A stretch of 64,000 nt of DNA from UBA4733 sp036734945 (GTDB lineage: Bacteria; Chloroflexota; UBA4733). Below are positions 9,081-16,527 of this stretch, piece after piece. The stretch covers positions 1-64,000 of the forward strand of contig DAIMXP010000002.1 in the NCBI GenBank assembly GCA_036734945.1, given 5' to 3'. The position numbers were made by a program, and so were the translations under genes. The notes below the pieces were generated by a model. That model was not told where the DNA came from and did no database searches. It saw only the letters and a program-made list of their open reading frames with translations. The stretch's first letter is position 1; every line of letters begins with the position of its first letter.

Positions 9081-9845
9081 TCACTGTAACAGTTGCACGC
9101 CGCCGCAGACGGGGATCTCCACTCCGGTGACGAAGTTGGCGAGGTCGGATGCCAGGAACAGTACGGCGCCGGCAACGTCGTCGGGCGTGCCGAGGTGACC
9201 GAGGGGGGTACGCGCCGCGGTGGCTGTGCGTCCGGGCAACGTGCCCGGACCGTGGCGCTCGACCGGTATCCAGCCGGGCGAGACGGCGTTGACGGTGATG
9301 TTGTCGGGGCCGAGGTCCACGGCTAGCGCCTGCGTGAAGCTGTGTAGCGCGCCTTTCGCCGTGCTATAGGCGGCCATGCTGCGCGGTAAGCCGTGCAGCG
9401 CCATGGAGAGGATGTTGACGATGCGGCCCCACTTGCGCTCCCGCATGCCGGGGGCGACGGCGCGGCAGGCGAGGTAGGCCGCGCGCAGGTTGAGGTCGAG
9501 GATGCCCTGATAGGCTGCCCAGTCCAGTTCCAGCGCCGGCCCGAGCCGTTCTTCGCGGCCGACGTTATTTACCAGGATGTCGATGCCCCCCAGGCGCTGC
9601 TGCACCTCGGCCATGGCGTGTTCCACCGCTGCCGCGTCGTGGAAGTCGCCGCCGACGGCGACAGCACGTCCACCGCCGGCTTCGATCTCCTTGACGATCA
9701 CGGCGGCGCGCTCGCCTCCTTCTACGTAGTGGACGGCCACCGCCGCCCCGGCGGCCGCGAACCGGCGCACCATGGCCGCGCCGAGGCCCCGGCTGCTGCC
9801 GGTGACGAGGGCGGTCCTACCTGTCAGGTCGATGTTGATCGCCAT
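9081..9845 (-). CDS. SDR-family oxidoreductase
   Basis: A 254-residue classical short-chain dehydrogenase. Landmarks are TGSSRGLG (nucleotide binding), NNVG in place of the common NNAG, the catalytic Ser in NILSMALHG, and YSTAKGA (Tyr-xxx-Lys). The C-terminus ends TGVEIPVCGGVQLLQ, the usual place of the substrate-lid glycine turn. The start is ATG at 9845, preceded by GGGGAG. It follows the aminotransferase gene by about 100 bases on the same strand and could reduce or oxidise a keto or hydroxy intermediate of the same route. Confidence 0.88.
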   Translation of the reverse strand: MAINIDLTGRTALVTGSSRGLGAAMVRRFAAAGAAVAVHYVEGGERAAVIVKEIEAGGGRAVAVGGDFHDAAAVEHAMAEVQQRLGGIDILVNNVGREERLGPALELDWAAYQGILDLNLRAAYLACRAVAPGMRERKWGRIVNILSMALHGLPRSMAAYSTAKGALHSFTQALAVDLGPDNITVNAVSPGWIPVERHGPGTLPGRTATAARTPLGHLGTPDDVAGAVLFLASDLANFVTGVEIPVCGGVQLLQ

Positions 9846-9941
9846 TGTTCTCCCCTTGCTTCTTGTCGGTTGCAACGTCCGGCGCGTTTCGTCAATCAGC
9901 GGCCTGACCAGCCGCCCGTAGCGCCGGAGGTCACGCATCAC

Positions 9942-11243
9942 TCACCCGTGATCGCCGGCCGCTGCCGCTACGGCGGCACAGAAGATGTCAGTCATCTCGT
10001 CGAGTTCGGCCTCGCTCGTGACCAGCGGCGGGGCCAGCAGCAGGTGCTCCTCGCGGGAGCGCGTGATCAAGCCACGGCGGCGCGCTTCGACGAGGGCCCG
10101 TGCTGCGATGCCGCTGCCGGCGCGAAACTGTACAGCAGCCATCATGCCGAGTCCGCGTACCTCCACCACGTCGGGGCGCCTCTTTAATGCGGTCAGGGAG
10201 TTGAGCATGCGACGGCCACTCGTTGCAGCGCGCGCCACCAGCCCCTCTTGCTCGATGATCGCCAGGTTGCGTAGGCCGACCGCGCAGCAGGTGGGATGGC
10301 CGGAGTAGGTGTAGGCGTGCATGAAGCGCTCCTGCGCCTCGGCGCGCATCTGGGCCCGGATGCGCTCGCTGAAGATGATCCCGCCAAGCGGCAAGTAGCC
10401 CGAGGTGACGCCTTTGGCGAAGGAGAGGATGTCCGGCGTGACGTTCCAGTGCTGCAGTCCCCAGTACCGTCCGGTGCGTCCGAAGCCGGTGATGACTTCG
10501 TCGGCGATCAGCAGCACCTCGTAGCGGTCGCAGATGGCGCGCACCTGGGGGAAGTAGTCGTGCGGGGGCGGCATGACGCCCGCCACGCCCTGCACCGGTT
10601 CGGCGATGAAGGCGGCGACTGTCTCCGGTCCCTCAGCCAGGATATGCGCTTCCAACGCCTCGGCAGACATTGCCGAGACCTGACTGAAGCCGGGCGGGAG
10701 CGGGCCGAAGTGGGTCCAGTAGGCCGGCAGGCCGGTGGCGGCCATCGCCCCCATGCCGACGCCGTGGTAGCCGCCGCTGCGAGAGATGATCTTAATCTTG
10801 TCCGGTCGTCCCCGCAAGCTCCAGTAGAAGCGCGCCAGCTTGAACGCCGACTCGTTCGATTCGGCGCCGCCGGTGGTAAAGAAGACGTGGTTGAGGTCGC
10901 CCGGCGCCAACTCCGCCAGGCGAGCCGCCAGCCGGATAGCCGGTTCGTTGCCGAAGCCGACGTAGTTGTTGGCGAAGGCCAGCGTCGCCATCTGGTCGGC
11001 GGCGGCGGCGGCCAACTCGCGCCGCCCGTGCCCGACATTGACGTTCCAGAGGCAGGAGAGGCCGTCCAGGTAGCGGCGGCCGTCGGCATCCCAGAGGATG
11101 GCGCCCTCGCCGCGGGCCAACACCACCGGCTCCAGGTGATCGGCGTCCAACTGTTGCGGGTGGATCTGGTGCGCCCGATCCAACGCGCCGAGTTCATCGG
11201 AACGCGTCGTGGTGGCGGTGGCGGCGCTTGTTGCCTCCGGCAT
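9942..11243 (-). CDS. Class III PLP-dependent aminotransferase
   Basis: A 433-residue aminotransferase of the omega-amino-acid or adenosylmethionine-aminotransferase group. It shows TTGGAESNESAFKLAR (phosphate cup), YHGVGMGAMAATG, the Asp motif IADEVITGFGRTG, and the PLP lysine in SFAKGVTSGYLPLGG. It contains HAYTYSGHPTCCAVG near the end of the large domain. The chosen ATG at 11243 has GGGAGAGG upstream; in-frame ATGs at 11270 and 11303 are possible. It probably transfers an amino group between an amine or omega-amino acid and pyruvate or another keto acid; donor specificity is not visible. Confidence 0.88.
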   Translation of the reverse strand: MPEATSAATATTTRSDELGALDRAHQIHPQQLDADHLEPVVLARGEGAILWDADGRRYLDGLSCLWNVNVGHGRRELAAAAADQMATLAFANNYVGFGNEPAIRLAARLAELAPGDLNHVFFTTGGAESNESAFKLARFYWSLRGRPDKIKIISRSGGYHGVGMGAMAATGLPAYWTHFGPLPPGFSQVSAMSAEALEAHILAEGPETVAAFIAEPVQGVAGVMPPPHDYFPQVRAICDRYEVLLIADEVITGFGRTGRYWGLQHWNVTPDILSFAKGVTSGYLPLGGIIFSERIRAQMRAEAQERFMHAYTYSGHPTCCAVGLRNLAIIEQEGLVARAATSGRRMLNSLTALKRRPDVVEVRGLGMMAAVQFRAGSGIAARALVEARRRGLITRSREEHLLLAPPLVTSEAELDEMTDIFCAAVAAAAGDHG

Positions 11244-11369
11244 CTCGTTTCCCTCTCCCGGTATCGCCATAGATTGGTCATTGTGCTGTGACGCGACAGC
11301 CATAGGCTAGCACAGTTGGCTGGGGGCCGGCTGCCGTACGTGACTATGCCCAGGGCCTTGAGGGGAAAG

Positions 11370-11789
11370 TTAGGGGTGTACCTCGGACGGTAAGCGGTCG
11401 AGGATGGCGTCGTACACCGCCCGGCCGGTGGCGAGCGCTCCCTCTCCTTCCTGCAGCGTTATGTCAGTGGGGTCGCCGGGATAGCGGAAGGCAAAGGCGT
11501 ATTCAGTCAATTCAGCGGCGCGCCGAAGCAAGGACTGGAGGGACGGGTCGATCTCGACGCGTGCCTGACCGACTTCGACGAGGATATGGGCATTGCGAAG
11601 TGACCGACATTGCCAGGTCAAGACCACTTCATGGATTTCTCGGCCAGTTGTTGGGAGTAGAACGCCGTGTCGGACGTAAGACGTAAGAGGTGCCTGGGCC
11701 AAGAGGTGGTATTCACCGGCGCGCAGATCATCGGCGGCATTAAGGAACCAGGCGCGGGTTTCGCCAACGTGCGCGGGGTCATTCGGCAT
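11370..11789 (-). CDS. HEPN-domain protein with scrambled central segment
   Basis: A 139-residue HEPN protein, partner of the MNT nucleotidyltransferase that overlaps it by 11 bases. The first helix is typical (ETRAWFLNAADDLRAGEYHL), as is the later RNAHILVEVG. The segment between them is read out of frame. The other frame gives SDTAFYSQQLAEKSMK, which is the normal HEPN core helix. The shift begins at a tandem 7-base duplication (11674-11687, ACGTAAG twice on the plus strand) and is undone about 60 bases later by what looks like a single-base loss near 11615. The ORF stays open but about 20 core residues are replaced. Start: ATG at 11787-11789. The protein is probably misfolded or inactive. 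Confidence 0.78.
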   Translation of the reverse strand: MPNDPAHVGETRAWFLNAADDLRAGEYHLLAQAPLTSYVRHGVLLPTTGREIHEVVLTWQCRSLRNAHILVEVGQARVEIDPSLQSLLRRAAELTEYAFAFRYPGDPTDITLQEGEGALATGRAVYDAILDRLPSEVHP

Positions 11790-12129
11790 GCAGTAAAGTC
11801 CCCTCGCGCAATATCGTCGCGGGCAGGGAAGCCCGTAGGTGACGGCGGCTATCAAACTGCCTGTTCGTCCAAACCAGGACGTCGGCGGCGGCGGCGGTGC
11901 CCCAGAGGCGCTGGTAGGCGAGCCGGCTTCGACGGCGTTCGGGCGGCGACTCGTCGGGTACAACGACCATCAGGTCGTAGTCACTATCCGGCCCATCGTC
12001 GCCACGCGCCTTGGAGCCGAACAGGTAGATGCGCTCCGGTTGGTAGGCGTCGACCAATCGGCGCACGATCTCAGCCAGCACCGGGTCGTGGATCAAAACG
12101 GCGACTGGGGGCGCCGCTGCCGTGTCCAT
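11779..12129 (-). CDS. MNT-type nucleotidyltransferase
   Basis: A 116-residue minimal nucleotidyltransferase with the hallmark GSKARGD followed by DSDYDLMVV, which supplies the Gly-Ser loop and the paired Asp metal ligands. Start: ATG at 12129, preceded by GAGGGGGA. MNT proteins commonly pair with HEPN proteins, where they act as antitoxins that modify (AMPylate) the HEPN RNase. The downstream HEPN gene overlaps by 11 bases. Since the HEPN core is scrambled here, the MNT may have outlived its toxin. Confidence 0.88.
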   Translation of the reverse strand: MDTAAAPPVAVLIHDPVLAEIVRRLVDAYQPERIYLFGSKARGDDGPDSDYDLMVVVPDESPPERRRSRLAYQRLWGTAAAADVLVWTNRQFDSRRHLRASLPATILREGTLLHAE

Positions 12130-12263
12130 AGGTCCCCCTCAGGCGAGCACTGCTACCATGGCGTTATCCTGACGCATGGCGGCGGCGAAAGCAAGAGCGG
12201 GCTCGACTCGGCGTTTGAGAAACGGTAGGGTACACGCATGGGCTGTGAGGACGGACGAGCGAT

Positions 12264-12578
12264 GTGACTGACAGGCTGGAGACGATTCGACTTCAGGCTA
12301 GAACCGAGACGGTTCGCGTCACGCAGCACGGCCAAGGAGCGATGGATGAAGAGAACATCACGCTTGACGACATTCTCCAAGCGACCATTACTGGGATCAT
12401 TCTGGAGGACTACCCGACGCATCGACGTGGTGCATGTTACCTATTCTATGGCAGGAATGACGCCGGACGCCATCTGCACATCGTCTGTACGACCGCCCTG
12501 TCATCCCTGGTTATCATTACTGTGTACGAGCCACTACCGCCCAAATGGGCCACACCAACTCAACGGAGGGTGCCATGA
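12264..12578 (+). CDS. DUF4258-family protein, putative toxin of a TA pair
   Basis: A 104-residue small protein resembling DUF4258: VRVTQHGQGAMDEENITLDD, then IILEDYPTHRRG and HIVCTT...VIITVYEP. The start is GTG at 12264. The usual HAxxRMxER-type helix reads HGQGAMDEEN, so one or two conserved residues may differ. Its stop overlaps the start of the YgiT-type zinc-finger gene (ATGA at 12575-12578), the common order for DUF4258/YgiT pairs. A toxin role is inferred from this arrangement and not shown by the sequence. Confidence 0.7.
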   Translation: MTDRLETIRLQARTETVRVTQHGQGAMDEENITLDDILQATITGIILEDYPTHRRGACYLFYGRNDAGRHLHIVCTTALSSLVIITVYEPLPPKWATPTQRRVP

Positions 12579-12814
12579 ATTGCAGCATTGACGATTGCCC
12601 CGGGGCATATGAGCATCGGGAAGTTGTACATACGGTGCGCCAGGGCGTCCGTATCCTGGTCATTGATCACGTCCCGGCCGATGTCTGCGATATCTGCGGC
12701 GATGTCCTTTTTGCGCCGGATACGGTCCGCCGCATTGAAGTTCTGCGTCGGAGCACGACCATGCCAGCGCGCACCGTGCCCCTCTATGAGTTCGGCCAGA
12801 AGGCGTCTGCCTGA
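12575..12814 (+). CDS. YgiT-type zinc-finger protein, putative antitoxin
   Basis: A 79-residue zinc-binding protein. Cys pairs are CSIDDC near the N-terminus and CDICG in the middle, the arrangement of the YgiT/MqsA zinc domain, but without the C-terminal HTH that MqsA uses to bind DNA. Start: ATG at 12575 with GGAGGG upstream, translationally coupled to the DUF4258 gene. The N-terminal first pair has a wider spacing (CxxxxC) than CxxC. It ends about 50 bases before an IS element that inserted downstream. Confidence 0.8.
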   Translation: MNCSIDDCPGAYEHREVVHTVRQGVRILVIDHVPADVCDICGDVLFAPDTVRRIEVLRRSTTMPARTVPLYEFGQKASA

Positions 12815-12860
12815 CCACATCGCCTCCTCGTCAACCGCGCGATCTCCGACCGGCATAAAG

Positions 12861-12867
12861 AGACGCA
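12861..12867. repeat. IS target-site duplication, left copy
   Basis: AGACGCA, immediately outside the left inverted repeat; identical to 14075-14081. Confidence 0.88.
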
Positions 12868-14074
12868 GAGAGCATTTCCTAACTCATGCGAGGCCCTCCC
12901 AGGAATGGGCGAGGACGCGTTTGGGGGAGCGGATGAGGTCCAGGCGGCCGGCGTCGGAGGCGGCGAGGGCGACGATGACGATCCCGGCATAGGTGAGGGC
13001 GACGCGAGCGGCGATGGCGGACCAGCCGGTGATGGGCGGGCGTTGCAGATGGAAGAACAAGAAGACGCGGCCGAAGAAGCGTTCGATGCTGGAGCGCTTG
13101 CCGAGTTCGTAGAGCGTCCAGGTGGGTGGGAGGCAGGAGCGGTTCTTGGTGCGCTTGGGGTTCCAGGGGCGCTGACGCGGAGCGGCCGTGCCGTGGCGCC
13201 CAAGGTCGTATGGATCCAACGGATGAGGGCAAGGCCCCAGTAGGCGGCGTCGAGGCGGACGAGGCGAGGGCGCAGGGCGTAGAGTTGGAGCGCCAGGGTC
13301 AGCAAGCGTTGGGCGAAAGGGGCGTCGTGGGCATTGGCCGGCCAGAGCAGGAACAGGATTGGCAGGCCGGAGCCCCGGCAGAGCAGGGTATGCACGCGGA
13401 AGCCGCGCAGGAAGCGGCTGGGATGCTGGGCAGGAGCGTGACCGATCGCCGCATCTGGATCACTCTTCCGCCAGGCTTTGATCGGGGCGCTGTCGATAAT
13501 GAGGTCCCGGCCGCTGATGATCCGGCGCCGGATGGCTTCCCGCACGGCCACGACGAAGAGCAGTTCGCAGGGCGGCGCCCCTGCTCGCGCCGCTCGCTTC
13601 CATTGCTGGGAGGCGCAGGGGACGCGCAGCCGGCCCATGGCGTCCCGGGGCAGCCCACAAGCCGCCGCCAACTCCGGCCAGGCGACCAGCCAGTCGTGCA
13701 TGTCTTGATAGGAGAGCCGCCAGAGCGTGCGCAACAGCGCAATCAGCAGCAGCGACGCCTCCTGATAGATGATCGGCGCCCCGCCAGGTCCCTTCGGCAA
13801 GGCCGACGGGCAGCGCTGGCGCGCCAAGGCGACTGCCAACTGGCACAGCGCCAACAAGTGAAACGTCACGACCAGCGTCAGTGCGCTGACATGCAGATCG
13901 GGACCTCGGCGCGCCACCGCCCGCTGGTATGCTGGCGGCGCGTCGACGCCCGCAGGGCGGCCGTGGACCGTGCCAAGACACGGGGCAGGAACCACGGGCA
14001 ACCCTCCTCGCCAAGGGAACAAGACTTGGCGAGGAGGAGCCTACATCATCACCCGCGAGTTAGGAAATGCCCTC
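12868..14074 (-). mobile_element. Complete IS element (IS4/IS5-like DDE), 1207 bp, with 7-bp target duplication
   Basis: The ends are 18-bp inverted repeats with one mismatch: 12868-12885 (GAGAGCATTTCCTAACTC) and 14057-14074 on the other strand (GAGGGCATTTCCTAACTC). Both ends are flanked directly by AGACGCA (12861-12867 and 14075-14081), a 7-bp target-site duplication. One transposase gene fills the element on the minus strand and is frameshifted. The intact ends and duplication show a fairly recent insertion. Family assignment is by transposase resemblance only. Confidence 0.92.
12884..13995 (-). pseudogene. DDE transposase, frameshifted
   Basis: Transposase of the IS element, DDE type. The GTG start at 13993-13995 follows GAGGAGGG. 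The first frame holds the catalytic residues in LIIDSAPIKAWRKSD and VRLDAAYWGLALIRW. The frame is then lost between about 13150 and 13210. The rest continues in another frame as NPKRTKNRSCLPPTWTLYE and SSIERFFGRVFLFF, which carries the third catalytic residue (Glu), and ends at 12884. The N-terminal region also contains one copy (13945-13965) of the GACGCCCGCAGGGCGGCCGT half-repeat found in the 40-42 kb transposon. The element is probably non-autonomous unless programmed frameshifting occurs. Confidence 0.82.
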
Positions 14075-14081
14075 AGACGCA
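14075..14081. repeat. IS target-site duplication, right copy
   Basis: AGACGCA, immediately outside the right inverted repeat; identical to 12861-12867. Confidence 0.88.
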
Positions 14082-14215
14082 TCCAAATTTGCTGAGGGAA
14101 TACGGGGACTAGCCGACTGGTCGATTATCTGGTACAGTGGCGACACAGGACGCAGTGTCGGCGTCCGGCACGAGCCAAAGGCGGCTCGTCCACAATGTAG
14201 TGGAGAAGGAAACCC

Positions 14216-14605
14216 ATGGCCAGAATCGAAACCACCCCCCAGTCGCTCATCGTCTACATCACCGGGCTGGACCGCATGCTCACCTTCCGGGGCTCGCTCG
14301 AGGTGCCGATGGCGAACGTCCTGAGCGTGGAGTACAACCCGCAGGACACCCAGCGCGAACTGGACGCCTTCTGGAACGAGACCTTTATCCCCGGCGCCGT
14401 TGCCCCCGGCAAGTCGCTCGTCGGTACCTTCACCGAGCATGGCGACCGCATCTTTTGGGACGTCCACCACGCGGACCGCGCCGTGACCGTGAACCTCACG
14501 CACCATCGCTACGCGAAGGTCATCGTCGAAGTGGCGAACCCGGAGCAGACCGTTCGGGAAATTCAAGAAGCGATGAGCGTCAAGTCACCGGTCCTCGTCC
14601 GGTAG
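14216..14605 (+). CDS. Hypothetical small beta-rich protein
   Basis: A 129-residue protein that I do not recognise. It begins MARIETTPQSLIVYITGLDR and has alternating short strands (RMLTFRGSLEVPMANVLSVE, IFWDVHHADRAVTVNL) ending in an amphipathic helix (PEQTVREIQEAM). This layout is compatible with a bacterial PH-like fold. There is no signal peptide or membrane helix. Start: ATG at 14216, with GGAGAAGGAA upstream. It stands alone between the IS element and a lipoprotein gene. Confidence 0.65.
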   Translation: MARIETTPQSLIVYITGLDRMLTFRGSLEVPMANVLSVEYNPQDTQRELDAFWNETFIPGAVAPGKSLVGTFTEHGDRIFWDVHHADRAVTVNLTHHRYAKVIVEVANPEQTVREIQEAMSVKSPVLVR

Positions 14606-14657
14606 GTCGTGGCGTCGTCGCCGATGGCCTTTGGGTATAGGTAAAGGGGGCGGCAGG

Positions 14658-16094
14658 ATGGCGGGCGCCCCCCGGCGGCTTTCGAGGCGCTGTTTCGTCG
14701 CCCGCCTCACGGCCGCCCTGCCAGTTGTGGCGCTGACCGGGCTCAGTGCCTGCGCCGACGCCACAACAGTCAATCCTGTAACCAGCGCTACAAGCTCCGC
14801 AGCGCGTACTGGTATGTCTGTGAGCGGCAGTGCGGCCAGCACCGCCGCGGCCAAGGCCGCCCCAAACAGCGCCGCGGTGCAACTGACCTGGGGCGGTGAG
14901 GACGGCACCTTTGTCGCTGCCGGCCACAAGGCGGAGATAGACGCCTTCAACAAGGCTAATCCAGGCATCCAAGTCACCTACGTGCCGATCAGCGCCATCT
15001 TGAGCGACGCTCCGGCCAAGCTGCAGACGATGATCGCCGGCGGTGACCCACCCGACTTCTTCGAGATCGGTAGCAGCTACTACGCTTCCGTTGTGGCGAA
15101 AGGGATCCTGCTGAACCTCGGCTCCTTCATCGCGCGGTCCAAAGACTTTAATGTCGGGGATTTCTTTCCGGTGGTCTGGCAGGCCTTCCTCTATCAGAAC
15201 AACCCGTACGCCATCCCGCGCGAAGGGGCGCCGACTGTCCTCTTTTACAATGCCGACATGTTTCAGAAGGCCGGGCTCAAGCTCCCGCCGACCAACCTGA
15301 AAGATGCTGACTGGTGGACGAACGAGGTCTTTCTCGATTCGGCTAGGAAGTTGACACAACAGTCGGGCGGACAGACCAGTGTCTTCGGCTACTCAGCGCC
15401 GCAGAACGCCTGGCAAGCCTTCCTCTTCTCTTTCGGCGGCGATATCCTCAATGCCGATAATACCAAGTGCGTCTTCGACAGTAGCGCCAGCGTCACCGGC
15501 TTTCAATGGATGCAGGACGCCATCTATGTTGACAAGGTGGCGCCGCAACCCGCCGACCTCCAGAAGACTGCACAGAACAAGCTCTTTGAGGCGGGCCGTG
15601 CCGCGATGATCCTCACCCGCCGCTCCCAAAGTGGTGAGTTCGCGCAAATCATCAAGGGCATGACCTGGAAGCTGGGTCCTTTCCCCAAAGGTCCGGCCGG
15701 ACGCATCTCCGACATGATTTCCAACGTCGTTTCGGTGTCGGCGCAGACGAAACATCCAGCGGAGGCATTCACGGCGGCCAGTTACATGGAGAGCACCGCC
15801 GGCCACTTGCTGCGCATGCAATTCGCCCAACAAATCGGAGTTCCGCAGCGGAAGTCCGTCGTGGAATCCCAGCAGTTCCTCAACAACATCATGTCCCCGG
15901 CAGAAAACCAACTGGTGATCGACCAGATCGCCACGGCCAAATTCCAGCCACCAATGACGCCGTTCTGGCCGCAAGCCGGCGCTGCGGTGAGCAAGGCTTT
16001 CGGTCCCCTCTGGACCGGTCAGCAGAAGGCCCAGGAGGTGATGACGACGCTCGTCCCGCAGGTGAATGCCATCCTGAGTGGGCAGGGCGGGTAG
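14658..16094 (+). CDS. ABC transporter solute-binding lipoprotein
   Basis: A 478-residue family 1 solute-binding protein. The leader has RRLSRRCF (twin-arginine-like), a hydrophobic stretch and lipobox LTGLSACAD, then a Ser/Ala linker. Mature landmarks are QLTWGGEDGTF, GDPPDFFEIGSSYYASVVAKG and VLFYNADMFQKAGLKLPPTN. The start is ATG at 14658, after GGGGGCGGCAGG; an upstream in-frame ATG at 14631 would add nine Gly-rich residues. It probably binds a carbohydrate. No permease is adjacent, so it may use the permeases at 19.9 kb or others outside the window. Confidence 0.86.
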   Translation: MAGAPRRLSRRCFVARLTAALPVVALTGLSACADATTVNPVTSATSSAARTGMSVSGSAASTAAAKAAPNSAAVQLTWGGEDGTFVAAGHKAEIDAFNKANPGIQVTYVPISAILSDAPAKLQTMIAGGDPPDFFEIGSSYYASVVAKGILLNLGSFIARSKDFNVGDFFPVVWQAFLYQNNPYAIPREGAPTVLFYNADMFQKAGLKLPPTNLKDADWWTNEVFLDSARKLTQQSGGQTSVFGYSAPQNAWQAFLFSFGGDILNADNTKCVFDSSASVTGFQWMQDAIYVDKVAPQPADLQKTAQNKLFEAGRAAMILTRRSQSGEFAQIIKGMTWKLGPFPKGPAGRISDMISNVVSVSAQTKHPAEAFTAASYMESTAGHLLRMQFAQQIGVPQRKSVVESQQFLNNIMSPAENQLVIDQIATAKFQPPMTPFWPQAGAAVSKAFGPLWTGQQKAQEVMTTLVPQVNAILSGQGG

Positions 16095-16228
16095 CGGCGA
16101 CCCCATCGCAAGGCGACGGCATGCCCGCTCCTGCAACAGGGTGCTGGCGGCTTCACGGCGAGACCGGCGTGGCCGAAATAGCGTTGCACTTGCTGAGTGT
16201 ACGCTCCGCCGAGTGTCAGGAGGAATGG

Positions 16229-16516
16229 ATGCAGCGATCAGGGCGGCAACTCGGTGCGCTGGTGAAAGCCGGTAGGTCAGGCAAGAGCGTCGCCAGCGTC
16301 GGCAGCCTGCTGAGCGTGCTCAGTATCGGCAGCGTCGCCAGCTTTGCCAGCATCTTGAGCATCGGCAGCGCCGGCAGCGTGCTCAGTATCGGCAGTTCAG
16401 GAAGCATCCTGAGCATCGGTAGCGTGGGCAGTATTCTGAGCATCGGCAGCGCCGGAGCCATTTTGCGTATTGGCGGTGCAGGTGGAAAGGCTCGGCCGTC
16501 GCGGCGCGCGGAGTAG
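16229..16516 (+). CDS. Small protein of 9-residue SIGS repeats, predicted beta-solenoid
   Basis: A 95-residue protein: a basic head (MQRSGRQLGALVKAGRSGKS), then about seven tandem units of nine residues with consensus S-[IV]-L-S-I-G-S-x-[GA], e.g. SVLSIGSSG and SILSIGSVG, with one 3-residue insertion (SFA) after unit two, and a basic tail (GKARPSRRAE). Regularly spaced Ile/Leu/Val with Gly-Ser turns suggests a parallel beta-solenoid or amyloid-like stack. Start: ATG at 16229 after AGGAGGAATGG; this RBS clearly decides it. The stop is 11 bases before the FAD oxidoreductase start, so the two are probably one transcript. I cannot assign a function. Confidence 0.75.
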   Translation: MQRSGRQLGALVKAGRSGKSVASVGSLLSVLSIGSVASFASILSIGSAGSVLSIGSSGSILSIGSVGSILSIGSAGAILRIGGAGGKARPSRRAE

Positions 16517-16527
16517 GCGGGGTTCCT

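Noticed and set aside
12784..14022. A 412-residue single transposase as annotated by the longest frame
   Set aside because: Its last about 130 residues are Pro/Ser/Ala-rich out-of-frame sequence; the true C-terminus with the catalytic Glu is in another frame ending at 12884.
16260..16500. Tandem 27-base repeats that might look like a CRISPR or microsatellite array
   Set aside because: The units are contiguous without spacers, vary at third positions and keep a 9-residue protein repeat with a good RBS, so they are coding.
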